A stretch of DNA of 64,000 bases, from NCBI GenBank assembly GCA_019925795.1, contig CM034314.1, positions 17,418,657-17,482,656 on the forward strand, in the 5' to 3' direction. The position numbers were made by a program, and so were the translations under genes. Below, one piece after another: positions 34,501 to 45,424 of the stretch. Below the pieces are notes generated by a model. That model did no database searches and was not told where the DNA came from. It saw only the letters and a program-made list of their open reading frames with translations. Source of the DNA: Dendrobium chrysotoxum. Its lineage: Eukaryota; Streptophyta; Magnoliopsida; Asparagales; Orchidaceae. Each line of letters starts with the position of its first letter. Positions within the stretch are counted from its first letter, which is position 1.

Positions 34501-35064
34501 ATTTAAGTCCAGTAGAATGAAGCTCATTGACACCAGAGCAAAAAACCCACCCATTCATCTCCCCCAATCTACCAAATTGTGTAGGAGCACCTCCAGATTT
34601 GTCTTTAATTTCTCTGAAATAATTGAAATCCCCCATAATAATCCAAGGGTTAGAGATGGTATCCGCCAAAGCAAGAAGTTGTTGCCACAAGGGACCACGT
34701 TCGACCGGGGTGTTAGCAGCATACACCACAGAGAGAAGAATAGGAGGAAGATTACCAAAGATGAGAGTACCATGAATGAGTTGGGCGTTAGATAGGATAG
34801 GGTTAAAAGATAGAGTGGAAGAATTCCACTTAATCCAAATTCGACCGCATGATGAAGAGCAGAAGTTGTTACAGCAATTCTCATTGGGGAAAATTTGGTG
34901 TGTGTTGAGGAACAGGGGTCCATAAGAGATTGAGGAGAAATTTTAGCTTCCAATATACACAACATATCTATGTGGTGAAAAGTAGCTAAGTTCTTAGAGG
35001 CTAGAACCTTATATGGATTATTGAAACCACGGATGTTCCAGCAACCAATTTTTGGAAGGGTCAT
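31509..35064 (-). pseudogene. LINE B ORF2: endonuclease and reverse transcriptase
   Basis: It starts MTLPKIGCWNIRGFNN, the AP-type endonuclease start, with GDFNYF further on; the usual SDHSP motif reads YDYSPL, so a catalytic His seems lost. RT motifs follow in a 671-codon frame (33764-31749): SSPGPDGFTFEFYK, DYRPISLCNVFYK, LDIRKAFDSV, GLRQGCPLS and HLLFADDVLVFG. The C-terminal CPLCNLGEESGSHVFFQC is the zinc-binding region. Frameshifts lie in the endonuclease part (34555-34729) and between it and RT, and an in-frame TAA at 31749 precedes the last 80 codons. Role: target-primed reverse transcription. Its ATG overlaps the ORF1 stop as ATGA. Confidence 0.88.
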
Positions 35065-36504
35065 TTAGATTTGGTGGGGGGTGGTTGTACTTTCCTAGTA
35101 CCTTTGGATCTTGTGGATTTAGCATGCTGAGATTTCTGAGATTGTCCCATATCAGGATTGTCATCTACACTATGACGATCCCCAGGAGGGAGGGCAGTAT
35201 TCAATTGGTCATCCAAAGCCAACACAGAAAATTTATTAGGAGATGCAGTAACTGGGATATTTTGGCAGCTTCTTTCAAACAATGAAATAAGAGCACTAGG
35301 AGAAGAGGAGCCTTCACCGTTATCAGATGTGGGAAGAGGTTTCATGGATGAAGATTGGTCGGAAGAAGAGAAATCTTCCCCTGGTGAATTAAGATTTGGG
35401 ATGGCAACAGTAGTAGTGGAAATATGGATATTTGAGGTGGTGATATTGGGTTGTGGGGGGATGGTGCTGGGTGCATCATTCAGGATGAGGGTGCAGGAAG
35501 AGGTAGCAAAATTTGGCAACCCCAAGGGAGCAGTGGAAGTGCCAGGTGATGGAAGGGAGGCGATGGGAGGAGGTTGAGTGATGTTGTCGGCTAGAAAAAC
35601 AGAGGAGGGAAGGAGGGCTGGTGGCTTGGGAGGAGCTTGAGCATTGGAGGGAATAGAGGTAGGTTTCGAAAAAGGTTGAGCTTGACGGGCATGACTAGTA
35701 CTTCTACGCCTAATTTTTGTTTGCAATGGCGGTTTGGGTTGGGGGTTTTTGTCGCAGAGGTTGGAAGGGTGCACAAGGGAGCTGCAGCCGGTACAAGGCG
35801 AGGGTTTCCAGTCGTATAGAACCTTAAGAAAAAATTCGTCACCATCCATGGAAATGGGGATTTCATCAGGAAAGAGGAGTCAGAGTTGACCATCACACAT
35901 ACACGTGCATATGTAAGATGAGTTTTCATTGCTGTAAGAGCATCTACAGCTAAAGGCATACCCACAAAACTCGCAATCTTGGAGATTCCCAATTGATTCC
36001 AAACAGTAAGAGGAAGATCTACAATCTTAATCCAAATGAGAATGGTACTAAAGTCTTCCCTCTTTGGCTTAAATTTAGGAGTCCATTTCTGAAGAATAAA
36101 TGGCCTCCCAAAGAAAAACCATGATCCTCCGGACCATGCAAGCTCAAAATCCTCCGGTAGTGAAAATTTAAACAGAAAAAACCGTCATTCAGTGAAAGGA
36201 GATCAACCGAACCTTTGATATTCCAAACCTTTCTAATCGCATTCTGAAAACTGAGATAGGTAGGCCTCAGCCCGACCGAATAGCCAACCAGCAAAAGTCC
36301 CCAATCCGGGACACCTAGACTGAGATCATCTGCCGTAAAGGGAACCCGAGACGACGGGTTGATGAAAGAAACTTCAAAGCTATTAGCCACCGGGTCATGG
36401 TTCGTGAGGTTGGAAATGAAGTTTAGGCCAGAGGGAGCGGAGGCTGGGAAAGCCATCGAACCAGGGAGAGGGGGGAAATCGTTGAGGTAGGAAGAGGAGG
36501 CCAT
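35061..36504 (-). pseudogene. LINE B ORF1, DUF4283-type RNA-binding protein
   Basis: It starts MASSSYLNDFPPLPG at 36504. Residues 60-160 (WGLLLVGYSVGLRPTYLSFQNAIRKVW, GFFCLNFHY, GPEDHGF) follow the DUF4283 pattern of plant L1 ORF1. A CCHC-like knuckle (CTGCSSLVHPSNLC) lies near 35790, then a Pro/Ser-rich tail and a basic end (TRSKGTRKVQPPPTKSK). The frame changes near 36020 and 35860, so it is broken. It would bind the LINE RNA. Confidence 0.75.
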
Positions 36505-36625
36505 GGAGAGAAGGGGAGGAAAAACCCCTCCCCGCGAGGCGGGAGGGCAGAAATGGCGGGAGGGAGCAAAACTAGGGTTTTCCTAAGGAGAAGGAAAAAC
36601 CAGACTCTAGCTTTGTGGTTTTTTT

Positions 36626-37122
36626 GTTCTAGTCTCTTTTTCTGGGTTTTCTGCTATTGGCTTCGTTTCTAGGACTTTTTCAGTCCATGTGGGGTTGTAG
36701 AATTTTCTTAGGTGGCTATTTCACTAGGGTTTGGTAGGTGGTTCTTTTCCCTTTTTGCTTTGTGGTTTGTATGCAGGTATTCTAGGTGACTTTTTGTGGC
36801 TGTTTTGCTCTCAGATTTGTGATTTTGTCATGTTGTTCTTCCAGTTGAACTGCTGATGTTTGATCGCATTGTTCTGCCTTTCTTGATATGTACTCATATG
36901 TAGAACATTTTGGTTAATTTTGGGTTTGGCTCCTTGCCAGCCCAGCCTTTTTTATTTGCCATTTTTGCATCTAGTATGGAATGTTAGACTCTGGGATTAA
37001 TTTATTTTTATTTTGCTTGTAGCTCTTTGAGCATTTACTGATTTTTTTATCCCTTTTAAATACTTTGTAATCCTCTTTTTAATTAACACTTAAGCCCATT
37101 GTAGATTTTATCCAAAAAAAAA
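36626..37122 (+). mobile_element. 3' UTR and poly(A) tail of LINE A
   Basis: GT-rich sequence like that at 30620-30967 continues after the LINE B insertion and ends GATTTTATCC followed by an A-run (37112-37122). This closes LINE A on the plus strand. Confidence 0.65.
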
Positions 37123-38268
37123 AACTCCTTAATTAATATTATTCATTAAAAAAAATCCTTAATTAATATTATTCATTAGTCATTTGACTTGAAGTCTTAT
37201 TAATTTTAATCTTCAAAGAAAGCCTTGACAAATTTAATTTCAATAATTAGTGAAAATCAGTCCATCTGAGATGATATTCTTCTCATCATATATTACTTAC
37301 ACATACACTTGAGTGTACTGAATTTTCCTAACAGCCATAAAAGGATTTTAAGGATGAGTTGCAGGTAGGATGAATGCATATGCTTCAATGCAAAGAGGAG
37401 ATGTCAGTAGTAGAGGAGGAACCTCTACATAACACCAATGAAATGGTAATGCCCTGACCAGAATACGTCGTCTTATAAACGGCGCCGCCCTATCCGATCA
37501 GTAGCAGAGCAGGTAGGTAGAGGAACCACCAACCACGATGAATTCTCCTGCGCTCGGGATGACGACTTGGCCTTGCGACTTTAGAGACCTTGAGACTAAT
37601 GTAAGGGGACGCACATGGAGCTAGGGAATGAGGCATGGCATAGAGATGCACGCAGCTGGCATCAATGGCGTTGGTTTCAGCGTGCGAATGAAGGGCGGCA
37701 GCCAAAAGCTCGGATTGTGCTGGGATAAGGGTTCCAATGCCCCTGAATCAGGCTTGCGTGAAAAACTAAAAAAAAAAAAGAATTTTTAAACTTAATGGTT
37801 AATAGCTGTGACTTGACCTTCATGATGGAATTCACTATATAACTTTCTGTTTTTTTATTGTGTTGAACCGTTTCAATGTCATATATTAAAGCTATTTTCT
37901 ACGTAGCCGGCCTTCAATTACCTATGTAGAACTGTCTCCTGTCCTGACCTCTTCGTAAATGATTCATAAAATATGGCCTTAGTCATTGTTGCTTGCATTA
38001 ATCATGAAATTGTCTAAGAATACCTTTCAGGATTTACAGAGAGTTCTACTATGCCTCAATTGCTCCTTACTAAGTAGTTAATTTCTTCTGTTTTGTATTC
38101 ATTTGCGACGACTACTCGTTGCTCTATCTTTTTCTTCTATCAGACATGACAAATGGAGCCATATATAGAGCTTCAACAATGGAGATAAACTGGCGACAAA
38201 ATTACACAGCTGGAATCGCGCGTATTTCTTCTTCTCGAAATTCTCAAGCTTTTGAAGCAACCTCTTCT
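37123..38268. other. Spacer upstream of PPO copy 2
   Basis: A short direct repeat (CTTAATTAATATTATTCATTA, at about 37126 and 37158) lies at the left. At 37370-37770 is a more GC-rich patch with a 71-codon minus-strand frame that I do not recognise. No gene is supported. Confidence 0.4.
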
Positions 38269-38278
38269 TATATATAAA
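38269..38278 (+). promoter_or_regulatory. TATA box of PPO copy 2
   Basis: TATATATAAA lies 56 bp before the ATG at 38334, with the same downstream leader type as copy 1. Confidence 0.65.
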
Positions 38279-38333
38279 GAAATGATTTTTCCATCGAAGC
38301 TACACAGCTCCTACTGATCGAAGCTTGATTATC

Positions 38334-41157
38334 ATGGCTTCATGGGTTACAATTACTCATGCAGCAGTGGCCATGGTGCTGCTGTTGATGCAGTTCGGGT
38401 TCCCGGCCCGATCAAAACCCGTGAGCACAGACCCGAACATCTGTTTGAATCTTATGCCGGACCTGAAATGTTGCCCAGACCGGAGTCCCAAAAAGATCGT
38501 CAATTTCAAACTGCAACCTCAATCCTCACCGCCTCGAGTTCGTCGGCCCGCCCATGCTCTTGACACGGAAGAGGCCCAGAAGTACGAGCGAGCCACCGCG
38601 CTTATGCGGGCATTGCCGGATAATCATCCATGGAATTTTGTCCAACAGGCGAATACTCACTGCGCTTATTGCTCCGGCAGCCACCGCCAGCTCGGCCTAA
38701 ATATCTCGCTTGAGGTGCTTATCCTTCTCTGCAAAATTTATTAAATTCAGTCATCTGGCATAGAAAAAATTTAGTTGAAAGCTCGCAATTAAATAATTTT
38801 AATTCTAATTTTATATTTTTTTAATGCAGGAATTAATCTAAGATTAGTAATATAAGCTTATGATATTTTGATTTGTATTAATTTCAATGTAAATTTAAGA
38901 GCTTTGAAGTTTATCTTATTCTGATATAATTTTAGGTGAGAAAGACATATTTGATTTTATTTGTGATAATTTTTTTATTGTTTTTTAAAATAATTTTTTA
39001 ATATAAAAATTAAAAAAATTGATCATCTCAAACGAAGCCTTAGATAATGGATCAAAATATAATTTTAAAAAATTGTGTAAGAAAATATAAATCAGACATC
39101 AAATTCAAAATTTTTGGGCATATCCTAAGCCAACCAGCCATGCATGCACATATGGCATTTTATCATAAAGTTGATCGTCCGCAGCAACTTTTGGTATTGG
39201 ACTCCTTTCGTAGCATTTACGAAGAAGACATGAATTCCTACAAAACCATTTCTTACGATGCTAATTAAAATAAAAAATAACGATTCCCCATTTTTTCCTT
39301 TTTTTTAACACTTGAATATTTTTCATAAGAATATGATATTTCTTTTTTTTTTTAATGCGACAAATAAACTAAGGCTTCATTTGGGACGGCTTTTTTCCTA
39401 CTTCTGAAAGCTGCTTTTATATACAAAATTAAAATTTTTATACTAGAAAGCCGCCTTAAGAAGCAGTAAGCTAGAAAGCCGTCCCAGACAAAGCCTAAAT
39501 TTTTATGAGATTAAAGCAGGGTGTGAACGAGTCGAGCTGGGTTCAAGTCAGCTCTAACTTTAGCTTGAGCTTGATTACCTAATGAAGTTCGAGTTTAACT
39601 CTATGCGTTCACGTTCACGAGCCGGTTTGTTTATGATGTAAAAGAAAAAATAGTTTCAATTCAAACACTGATTATTATGATAAAATTATAAAATGAAGGA
39701 GAAATTAGAATATCAATAATAAAAAATAATTTGATATAAGAAAATCAAATATAATTTAAAATATTTTTAATAACTTTATATTTAAACTTTTGAATCCTAA
39801 TATTTTTAATTATATTTTATATTAATATCTTTTAAACGAGTGGGATCATGAGCAAATGAGTTGAGTCAAGGTTAGTTTGAGCTTAGCTCATTTTCTCATC
39901 TAGTTCAACTCATGAGCTATTTATTGAGCGAAACTTAACCGTTTGACTCACTTAGACCCCTAGATTAAAGCACAAACTTGCACAGTAAAAGACTGTGGTG
40001 TAGTTGGAAAAAAAAAAGATTACTAACAACAAAATTTGATGTTGTTCCAACAGATCCATGGCTCCTGGCATTTTTTCACATGGCACCGAGCCTACCTCTA
40101 CTTCTATGAGCGAATCTTGGGCAAGCTCATCAATGACCCTGCCTTTGCCCTTCCATTTTGGAACTGGGACGACCCTTCCGGCATGAGCATTCCACCCATC
40201 TATCGAGACAACTCTTCCTCCCTCTCCAACCCCACTCGTTACCCCATCGGCCTCAAGTTCATGGACCTCGGCGGCTGCGAGGGAAATAACACTCTCGAAT
40301 CCCTCCCAATGCAAAGACAATGCAATCTTCAGGTCATGCACCGCCAATTCATCGCCGGATTCAACTCCAGCTCCCTCTTCTACGGTAGCCCGTACCGCGC
40401 GGGAGATAACTCCTTCCCTGGCGGCGGACCCATTGAAAGTTCACCTCATAGTCCCGTTCACCAGTTCACTAGCTCCGACATGTCAATTGTGACCAGAGCC
40501 GCCCGAGATCCCATCTTCTTCGCCCACCACGCAAACATAGACAGGTTATGGGCGATATGGGAGAGCATTCCAGGGAACGGAAGCAAGGTTTTTAACGACA
40601 AGGACTTTCTTGAAGCTTCTTTTCTCTTTTGGGATGAGAACCTGCAGCTTGTACGCATAATGGTGCGGGACGTTATTGATTTACACAAGCTTGGGTATGT
40701 GTATGAACAAGTTCCATTGCAGTGGATGAATGTAACGACGGTGGTGGAAGAAGTGGGGAGTGAAGGTGTGGCCGTAGCTATGAGTGAGGATGATGGCCGG
40801 AAGGGGGAGGTGATGTTTCCATTAGTGTTGAGTTCTCAAGTGAGTGTTAATGTTGGAAGGAAGGTGGGGGCGAAAGGGGAGAAGCTTGTTGTGAGTGATA
40901 TTGAGTTGGATGGGAGGGATCATGTGTGGTTTAAGGTTTATGTTGGTAGAGTGGGTGGTGGACGTGTTGAAGCTGGGTGTTTTATTCATATGGCGAGGAG
41001 AGCAAATGAAAGGATACATATGGCAACAAAGCTACAGATTGGGATAACGCAGTTCATAGAGGAAATTGGTGCTGATGGTGATGTTTGGGTGGTGGTTACT
41101 TTGGTGCCTACGGTTGGAGGAAATAAAGTGACCGTTGGAGGAGTTTCGATTATATAA
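38334..41157 (+). CDS. PPO: Polyphenol oxidase, copy 2 (exons 38334-38714 and 40054-41157)
   Basis: The 494-residue product is closely similar to copy 1: exon 1 has exactly 127 codons in both, and the phase-0 intron is at the same place (GTGCTT...CCAACAG). The N-terminal signal peptide (MASWVTITHAAVAMVLLLMQFG) is kept. CuA ligands are in HCAYC, IHGSW and FFTWH; CuB ligands are in SPHSPVH and FFAHHANIDRLW. C-terminal DWL-type and KFDV-type regions are present. The intron (1339 bp) is longer than in copy 1 because of a MITE at 39373-39495 and an element at 39519-39961. No stop or shift was seen, so it is probably a working enzyme. The two genes are a tandem duplicate split by LINE insertions. 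The exact phenol substrate cannot be read from the sequence. Confidence 0.88.
39373..39495. mobile_element. Tourist-like MITE, 123 bp, TSD TAA, in the PPO copy 2 intron
   Basis: Ends GGCTTCATTTGGGACGGC and GCCGTCCCAGACAAAGCC are inverted repeats, flanked by TAA at 39370-39372 and 39496-39498. Confidence 0.82.
39519..39961. mobile_element. Short-TIR element with an 11-bp target duplication
   Basis: The element starts GGGTGTGAACGAGTCGAGC and ends with the complement of AGGGGTCTAAGTGAGTC. AGATTAAAGCA flanks both sides (39508-39518, 39962-39972). Duplications of 9-11 bp fit Mutator-like elements. The GC-containing ends surround an AT-rich core. Similar sequence lies at 44255-44620 and 53665-54005. 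Confidence 0.65.
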
Positions 41158-41209
41158 AGAAATAAACAAACTTTGTACATTCTTTGAAGTTCAATTAAGA
41201 GTTTTTTGT

Positions 41210-42865
41210 TTATTAAAACTCATAAACGGGCTTACGCATTAATTAAAATTAAAATTACAAGTCCTTAAAAGAGATCAATAGCCCGCAAATGCTCAGAAGA
41301 GCTACATCAAAAATAAAAGAAAACATATGAGCCAAAGATTCCAGCTAAGTACAAGCAATAAATAACCTAAAAATAATCTAGATTGGCCAAAAGCCAACAC
41401 CCAAAACCAGGAGATCCATTGAAAAACTTTCAGCACCATCATCCTACAAAAATTGTAACCTAGAGCCAAAACCCAAAACCAAGAGACCCACAGAGAAACT
41501 TCCAGCATCATCATCCTACAAAAGTTGTAAATCCTAGAACCAGCACCAACACAGCCAAAAAGGAGCAGGAGCCAGCAACTCAAAAAGGTCCTACCACAAA
41601 GAGAAATAGGAATGCTTCACACTACAAAAGAACACCTGAGCAGAGAACATTAGCACAAAAGATAACAGAAAATTTAAAAGGCACACAAAACAAGAACCCA
41701 GATCCGAGCATACTGAGGCACTGAAGGAGCACATATGCAGCACGCTAGAATCAAATAGACAACCAACTCGTAACCACACACAAAAACGCCCAGGAAAATA
41801 AGATGCAACAAGATGCCAAAACACCTAAGGGAGTAACAACTATAATCAATCTTGCATAATAAAGCCTTAAATTTCTGAAATATATAAAACAGGTTAGAGC
41901 TCACACATTTATTGTCCTTGATAATAAAAATTAAGCCACAAAATCAAATTCAATCCATAAGGATTGAAGGTTAAGGGAGTGACACTCCCTTAAACCATTG
42001 TATAGGGCAAAGAAGGTCGCAACTAAGATATCATGACTAGTAGGGTGATAAGACGTAAAGCCAGAGATAAATTTACCATTGTGGTCACGAATAAGGCCAC
42101 CAAACCCACAACGAGACTTCATCAAAATACCATGATTGTTGAGCTTAAGCTCCCCCACAACAGGCTTAGTCCAATTCACAACCCTAGGAGGAGAAATAGT
42201 ACAAGCATCGTCATAATTAATGTTAAAAAAAGATAACAAGTCTTTCCTCTCATTAAACTAATTGATATTTAAGGCAGTAGCCATATAAAGTTGTTGAATT
42301 TTGAAAACCAAGATGCTAAGAACCCTTTCATAACACATCTTAATACCCTTATGCTTGCAATTGTTTCTTTCCTCTCAAAGATGCCAAAAAATAGCTAAAG
42401 GAATAACTTTTAAAATATGAATTTTAGAATTATTTTTAAACCTAGTAGCAACCAGAATAAATCCTTTTAATATTCTCCAACCTAAAAATGATGATTTAAG
42501 AGGAATTGAAGAATTCCAAATTTTACCAAAGATAGGAGGGGACTCTTTTTTACTTCTAAAAAAATGCCAAGACTTATGAAGACTAAATTCAACATTATGA
42601 GACAAGTTAAATAAAATTTGATCATTATAATCCACATTAATGGGGATTTTACAAATATAGTCAACTAAACTTAATTTGAGGGATAAAATCCAGGAGATAA
42701 TTAGCGGACCAATTACCATCGTTAATGAACCAAGAAACTTTTAATGAAGAGGTAGAATGAGTGTTGAGGAGAGAGTCAATAGACCCACACCAAACCAATC
42801 ATCCTGGCAAAAATGGGAAGACCCATTATGAATTCCCCATTGAATAGTAGGTTCAGCAGCCCATT
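41210..42865 (-). pseudogene. L1-type LINE relic C, 3' part
   Basis: On the minus strand, 42719-42375 encodes the post-RT zinc-binding region (SLHKSWHFFRSKKESPPIFGKIWNSSIPLKSSFLGWR). At 42239-41931 lies an RNase H frame (WTKPVVGELKLNNHG, RCGFGGLIRDHNGKFISGF), with Asn where the first catalytic Asp should be. RT and endonuclease are missing. Its upstream side abuts a gypsy gag near 42865. Confidence 0.7.
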
Positions 42866-43859
42866 TGATACACTTTTTTTGATTGGAACCTTGTCCACGA
42901 TTATCCGATGCGGTAAAATCATTAAACTGTTGACGTTGTTGTAATGAGCGGGCTGGTCGATTATACTGCATTTTGGCCTTCAATGCGAAATTAACCGCTT
43001 GGGATAGAGACCACACAGAATTCAGCTCTAATTTTTCTTGTATAGCTTCCTTCAATCCTCCGATGTAACGAGCTAATATTTGGTTAGTAGTTTCGTTCAG
43101 ATTGTTGTGGGCACTAAGACGATAAAACTCACTCATGTAATCGCTCAAGCTCCATTGACCCTGCATACACTGTTGAAATTTTATGTAAAGTATTTGCTCA
43201 TAATCTGTGGGTAAATAGCGACTCCTTAAGAGCTTCTTCATTCTAGTCCAAGTTCCGACGTTGCCCCTTCCTTCCCGACTTTGTAGTAATTGCTTCCACC
43301 AAGCACTCACACCGCCCCTCAGCCAGTACAAAACATATTTTACTTGCTTATCTTATGGAATATCCATGTATTTGAAGAACGTCTCTATGGATTGTTCCCA
43401 ATCTAGAAAATCTTCAATATGCAATTTCCCATCAAAAAATGGGATATCCATTTTCACCTTGAATTCTCCTTGGTGTCTCAGTGGAAAATCATTGTGGTGT
43501 CATGGATGAGGGAAATACGGTGGAATTTCTTCGTCACTTGAGTCAGACGCGTTCTACTACTACTGAAAACCAAGATCGACATCCGAATCGGTCAGTTTTG
43601 GTGCATCGTTTCGAATACGGCGTCCGCCTTTACCTCGATGAGAAGCTGCGCAATGGGTTGGGGATACAGCTGGTGGTGGCAGTTGAACATTGCCACCGCC
43701 GGCCTTGATATTTTGAAACTCTAACCATACTTCTGTGGCTAATCGACGAAACTCTGTCTTGAGTTCCTCTAACTGTTTAACGATCTTGGATTGAATCGCC
43801 CATAGAGTACCTTCACCTTGATCTCCATCAAAGGCGGGTTGTCTGCTACTCTCCGCCAT
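42866..43859 (-). pseudogene. Ty3/gypsy gag fragment
   Basis: The start MAESSRQPAFDGDQGEG (43859) leads into a helical segment. After in-frame breaks, including a TAA near 43356, comes the gag core: YWLRGGVSAWWKQLLQSR, TWTRMKKLLRSRYLPTDYEQILY and WSLSDYMSEFYRLSAHNN. The frame then runs into LINE-derived codons near 42865. Protease and pol are absent. Confidence 0.8.
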
Positions 43860-43872
43860 TTCTTACTTCCAT

Positions 43873-44208
43873 GCTCTGATACCAGATCGCTATAGGAGTA
43901 ATGAAGAAGGGAAAAATAGAGAACAAAAGAAAGCAATATAACAGCAAAACAACTTTTCAGCAATATATTTTTCAAAGGCTACTATTTAACCTCCTCCTTC
44001 AGCCTCATATAGGAGAAGGTATATTAGCTAAAAGTGGATAATCAAATGGTAAATGTCTGTGTGTACTAGGGTACTATATTTAGTTATATAAGTAGTGGGA
44101 TAATGTAGCAAAACGGTAGAAAAGGTGGATGGTTCCCGGGTGTAGTAGTCCTGCATAATAGCCAGGTAAAGGTGTACCTCCTGACTGCATTTGGAGGAAA
44201 AGAAATAA
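43873..44208 (-). mobile_element. Primer site and LTR remnant of the gypsy fragment
   Basis: The minus strand has TGGTATCAGAGC at 43884-43873 (initiator tRNA-Met type) 13 bases before the gag ATG. Upstream lies a probable LTR of about 300 bp beginning TGTTATTTC at 44208 on the minus strand. Its inner edge is not clear. Confidence 0.5.
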
Positions 44209-44254
44209 CAATTTCATAATGATTGTTACCTTGGCCTGCTTGCCTATCTTAAAG

Positions 44255-44620
44255 ATATAATTGAGTCAAGCTGATTCATGAGCTGGTTCGAAGTCGACTC
44301 AATAATAGATCATAAGTCAAATTTGATGAGCTAACAAGTTTAATTTGAGTCAATTCCAATTCAACTTTTTTTTTTTTGAATTCTAATTTGACTTATCAAC
44401 ACGTGAGTTTGCTTATGTAAAAATTTTAATATAAATTGCATCTAAAAATATATTAAAATCTAATTATTTTAGTATAAATTTATTAAAAATATTTAATAAT
44501 TATATATCTCTTCTACATGTAAAGTAATTTCTTATCATTTTTTAAATAATTTTAACTTTTTATTATATTATTATAATATTTATTTAAATAAGATTTATTT
44601 TTCAGCAGGCTCACACAGAA
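44255..44620. repeat. Diverged copy of the GAGTC/GAGCTGG repeat family
   Basis: TTGAGTCAAGCTGATTCATGAGCTGG at the left and an AT-rich core resemble the element at 39519. No duplication was found. The rest up to 45184 holds no gene I can support. Confidence 0.4.
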
Positions 44621-45184
44621 GCCAGCCTGCATGAAGTTGACCATTTAATTTTATCCAATCGAACAACCTTTGTTTAACATTCCATGCGGAGCTATTTTGA
44701 AGATAGAGAGAGATCAGAGAAAAAGATAAGACGAAGCAGTCCTCAACATATCTTTCAGTTATGGACTCAGTCAGAAGAAGCACACATGTTGAGCTTCATT
44801 AACCACCAGCCTGTAGCACTATCTTATCCTAACTCATCCTCATCATTACCTAGAAAAGAGCGTGCTCTAAAGTCTAAATCTCTGCTGAAGCCGAAGTCGT
44901 CATGAGAGAAAATTTAATAAATATTTTATGATCTCTCATGTTATGTAACTGTGCGTCACATATTTGCTGTGCAATACTTCTTCACTGGATCCACTGGAGA
45001 ATTTTAGTAGAATTCTTTTGGTTCATTGCTCCTTTTGTGTCTTTTTTGGGAGGCCTTCTGCTTTTCCTTTGTCTTTTTTAAATTTTTTTCAGATCTTGTT
45101 TACCGCAGATGTCTTGGTTTTGTGCTCCATCTGTATGGTGACATTTCCTGGAGCCTCCTACTAAGTTTGCTTCCTAACCCGAAT

Positions 45185-45405
45185 TGCTGGACCATGTAAA
45201 AAGAAGTTAAATTTTTAAACATCGAGTCATATTTTTATATAATGGTTGAAATTTCATTAAAAATTTCTTTGCATTTAAGTGTGCTCATTCTGGAGAAATC
45301 TTGAGATGGGTGACCTCATAGGATGTTACACCAACAGGATAAGACTGTGAGACCTTTAGACCAAAGCAGATAATATCTTGATAGTTAAGAGTTTGAACTG
45401 TTACA
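45185..45405 (+). mobile_element. Cassandra A TRIM, 5' LTR
   Basis: The LTR ends TTTGAACTGTTACA, followed by the primer site TGATATCAAAAC (initiator tRNA-Met type, degenerate). It contains a 5S rRNA-like block (AAGTGTGCTCATTCTGG...GAGATGGGTGACC), the defining mark of Cassandra elements. The left edge is degraded. The other LTR is at 50887-51109; the solo LTR at 45425 lies between. Confidence 0.75.
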
Positions 45406-45424
45406 AATGATATCAAAACAATAC

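Larger units (their letters stand above)
30968..36625 (-). mobile_element. L1-type LINE B, nearly full length, inserted into LINE A
   Basis: The element body is 36609 to 30984 on the minus strand, ending in a 15-base A-tail (T-run 30977-30991 on plus). GCTTTGTGGTTTTTTT occurs at both sides (30968-30983 and 36610-36625), a 16-bp target duplication. It has ORF1 and ORF2 but no RNase H, unlike LINE A. Confidence 0.88.

Noticed and set aside
35052..35577. Plus-strand ORFs over LINE B ORF1
   Set aside because: Shadows of the minus-strand Pro/Ser-rich ORF1 tail.
37490..37705. 71-residue minus-strand ORF
   Set aside because: No recognisable domain, no matching frame beyond it, and no gene signals.
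42741..43331. 196-residue ORF as one gag protein
   Set aside because: Its last 45 or so codons are LINE-derived (IHNGSSHFCQDDW), so the frame is a junction product of two relics.
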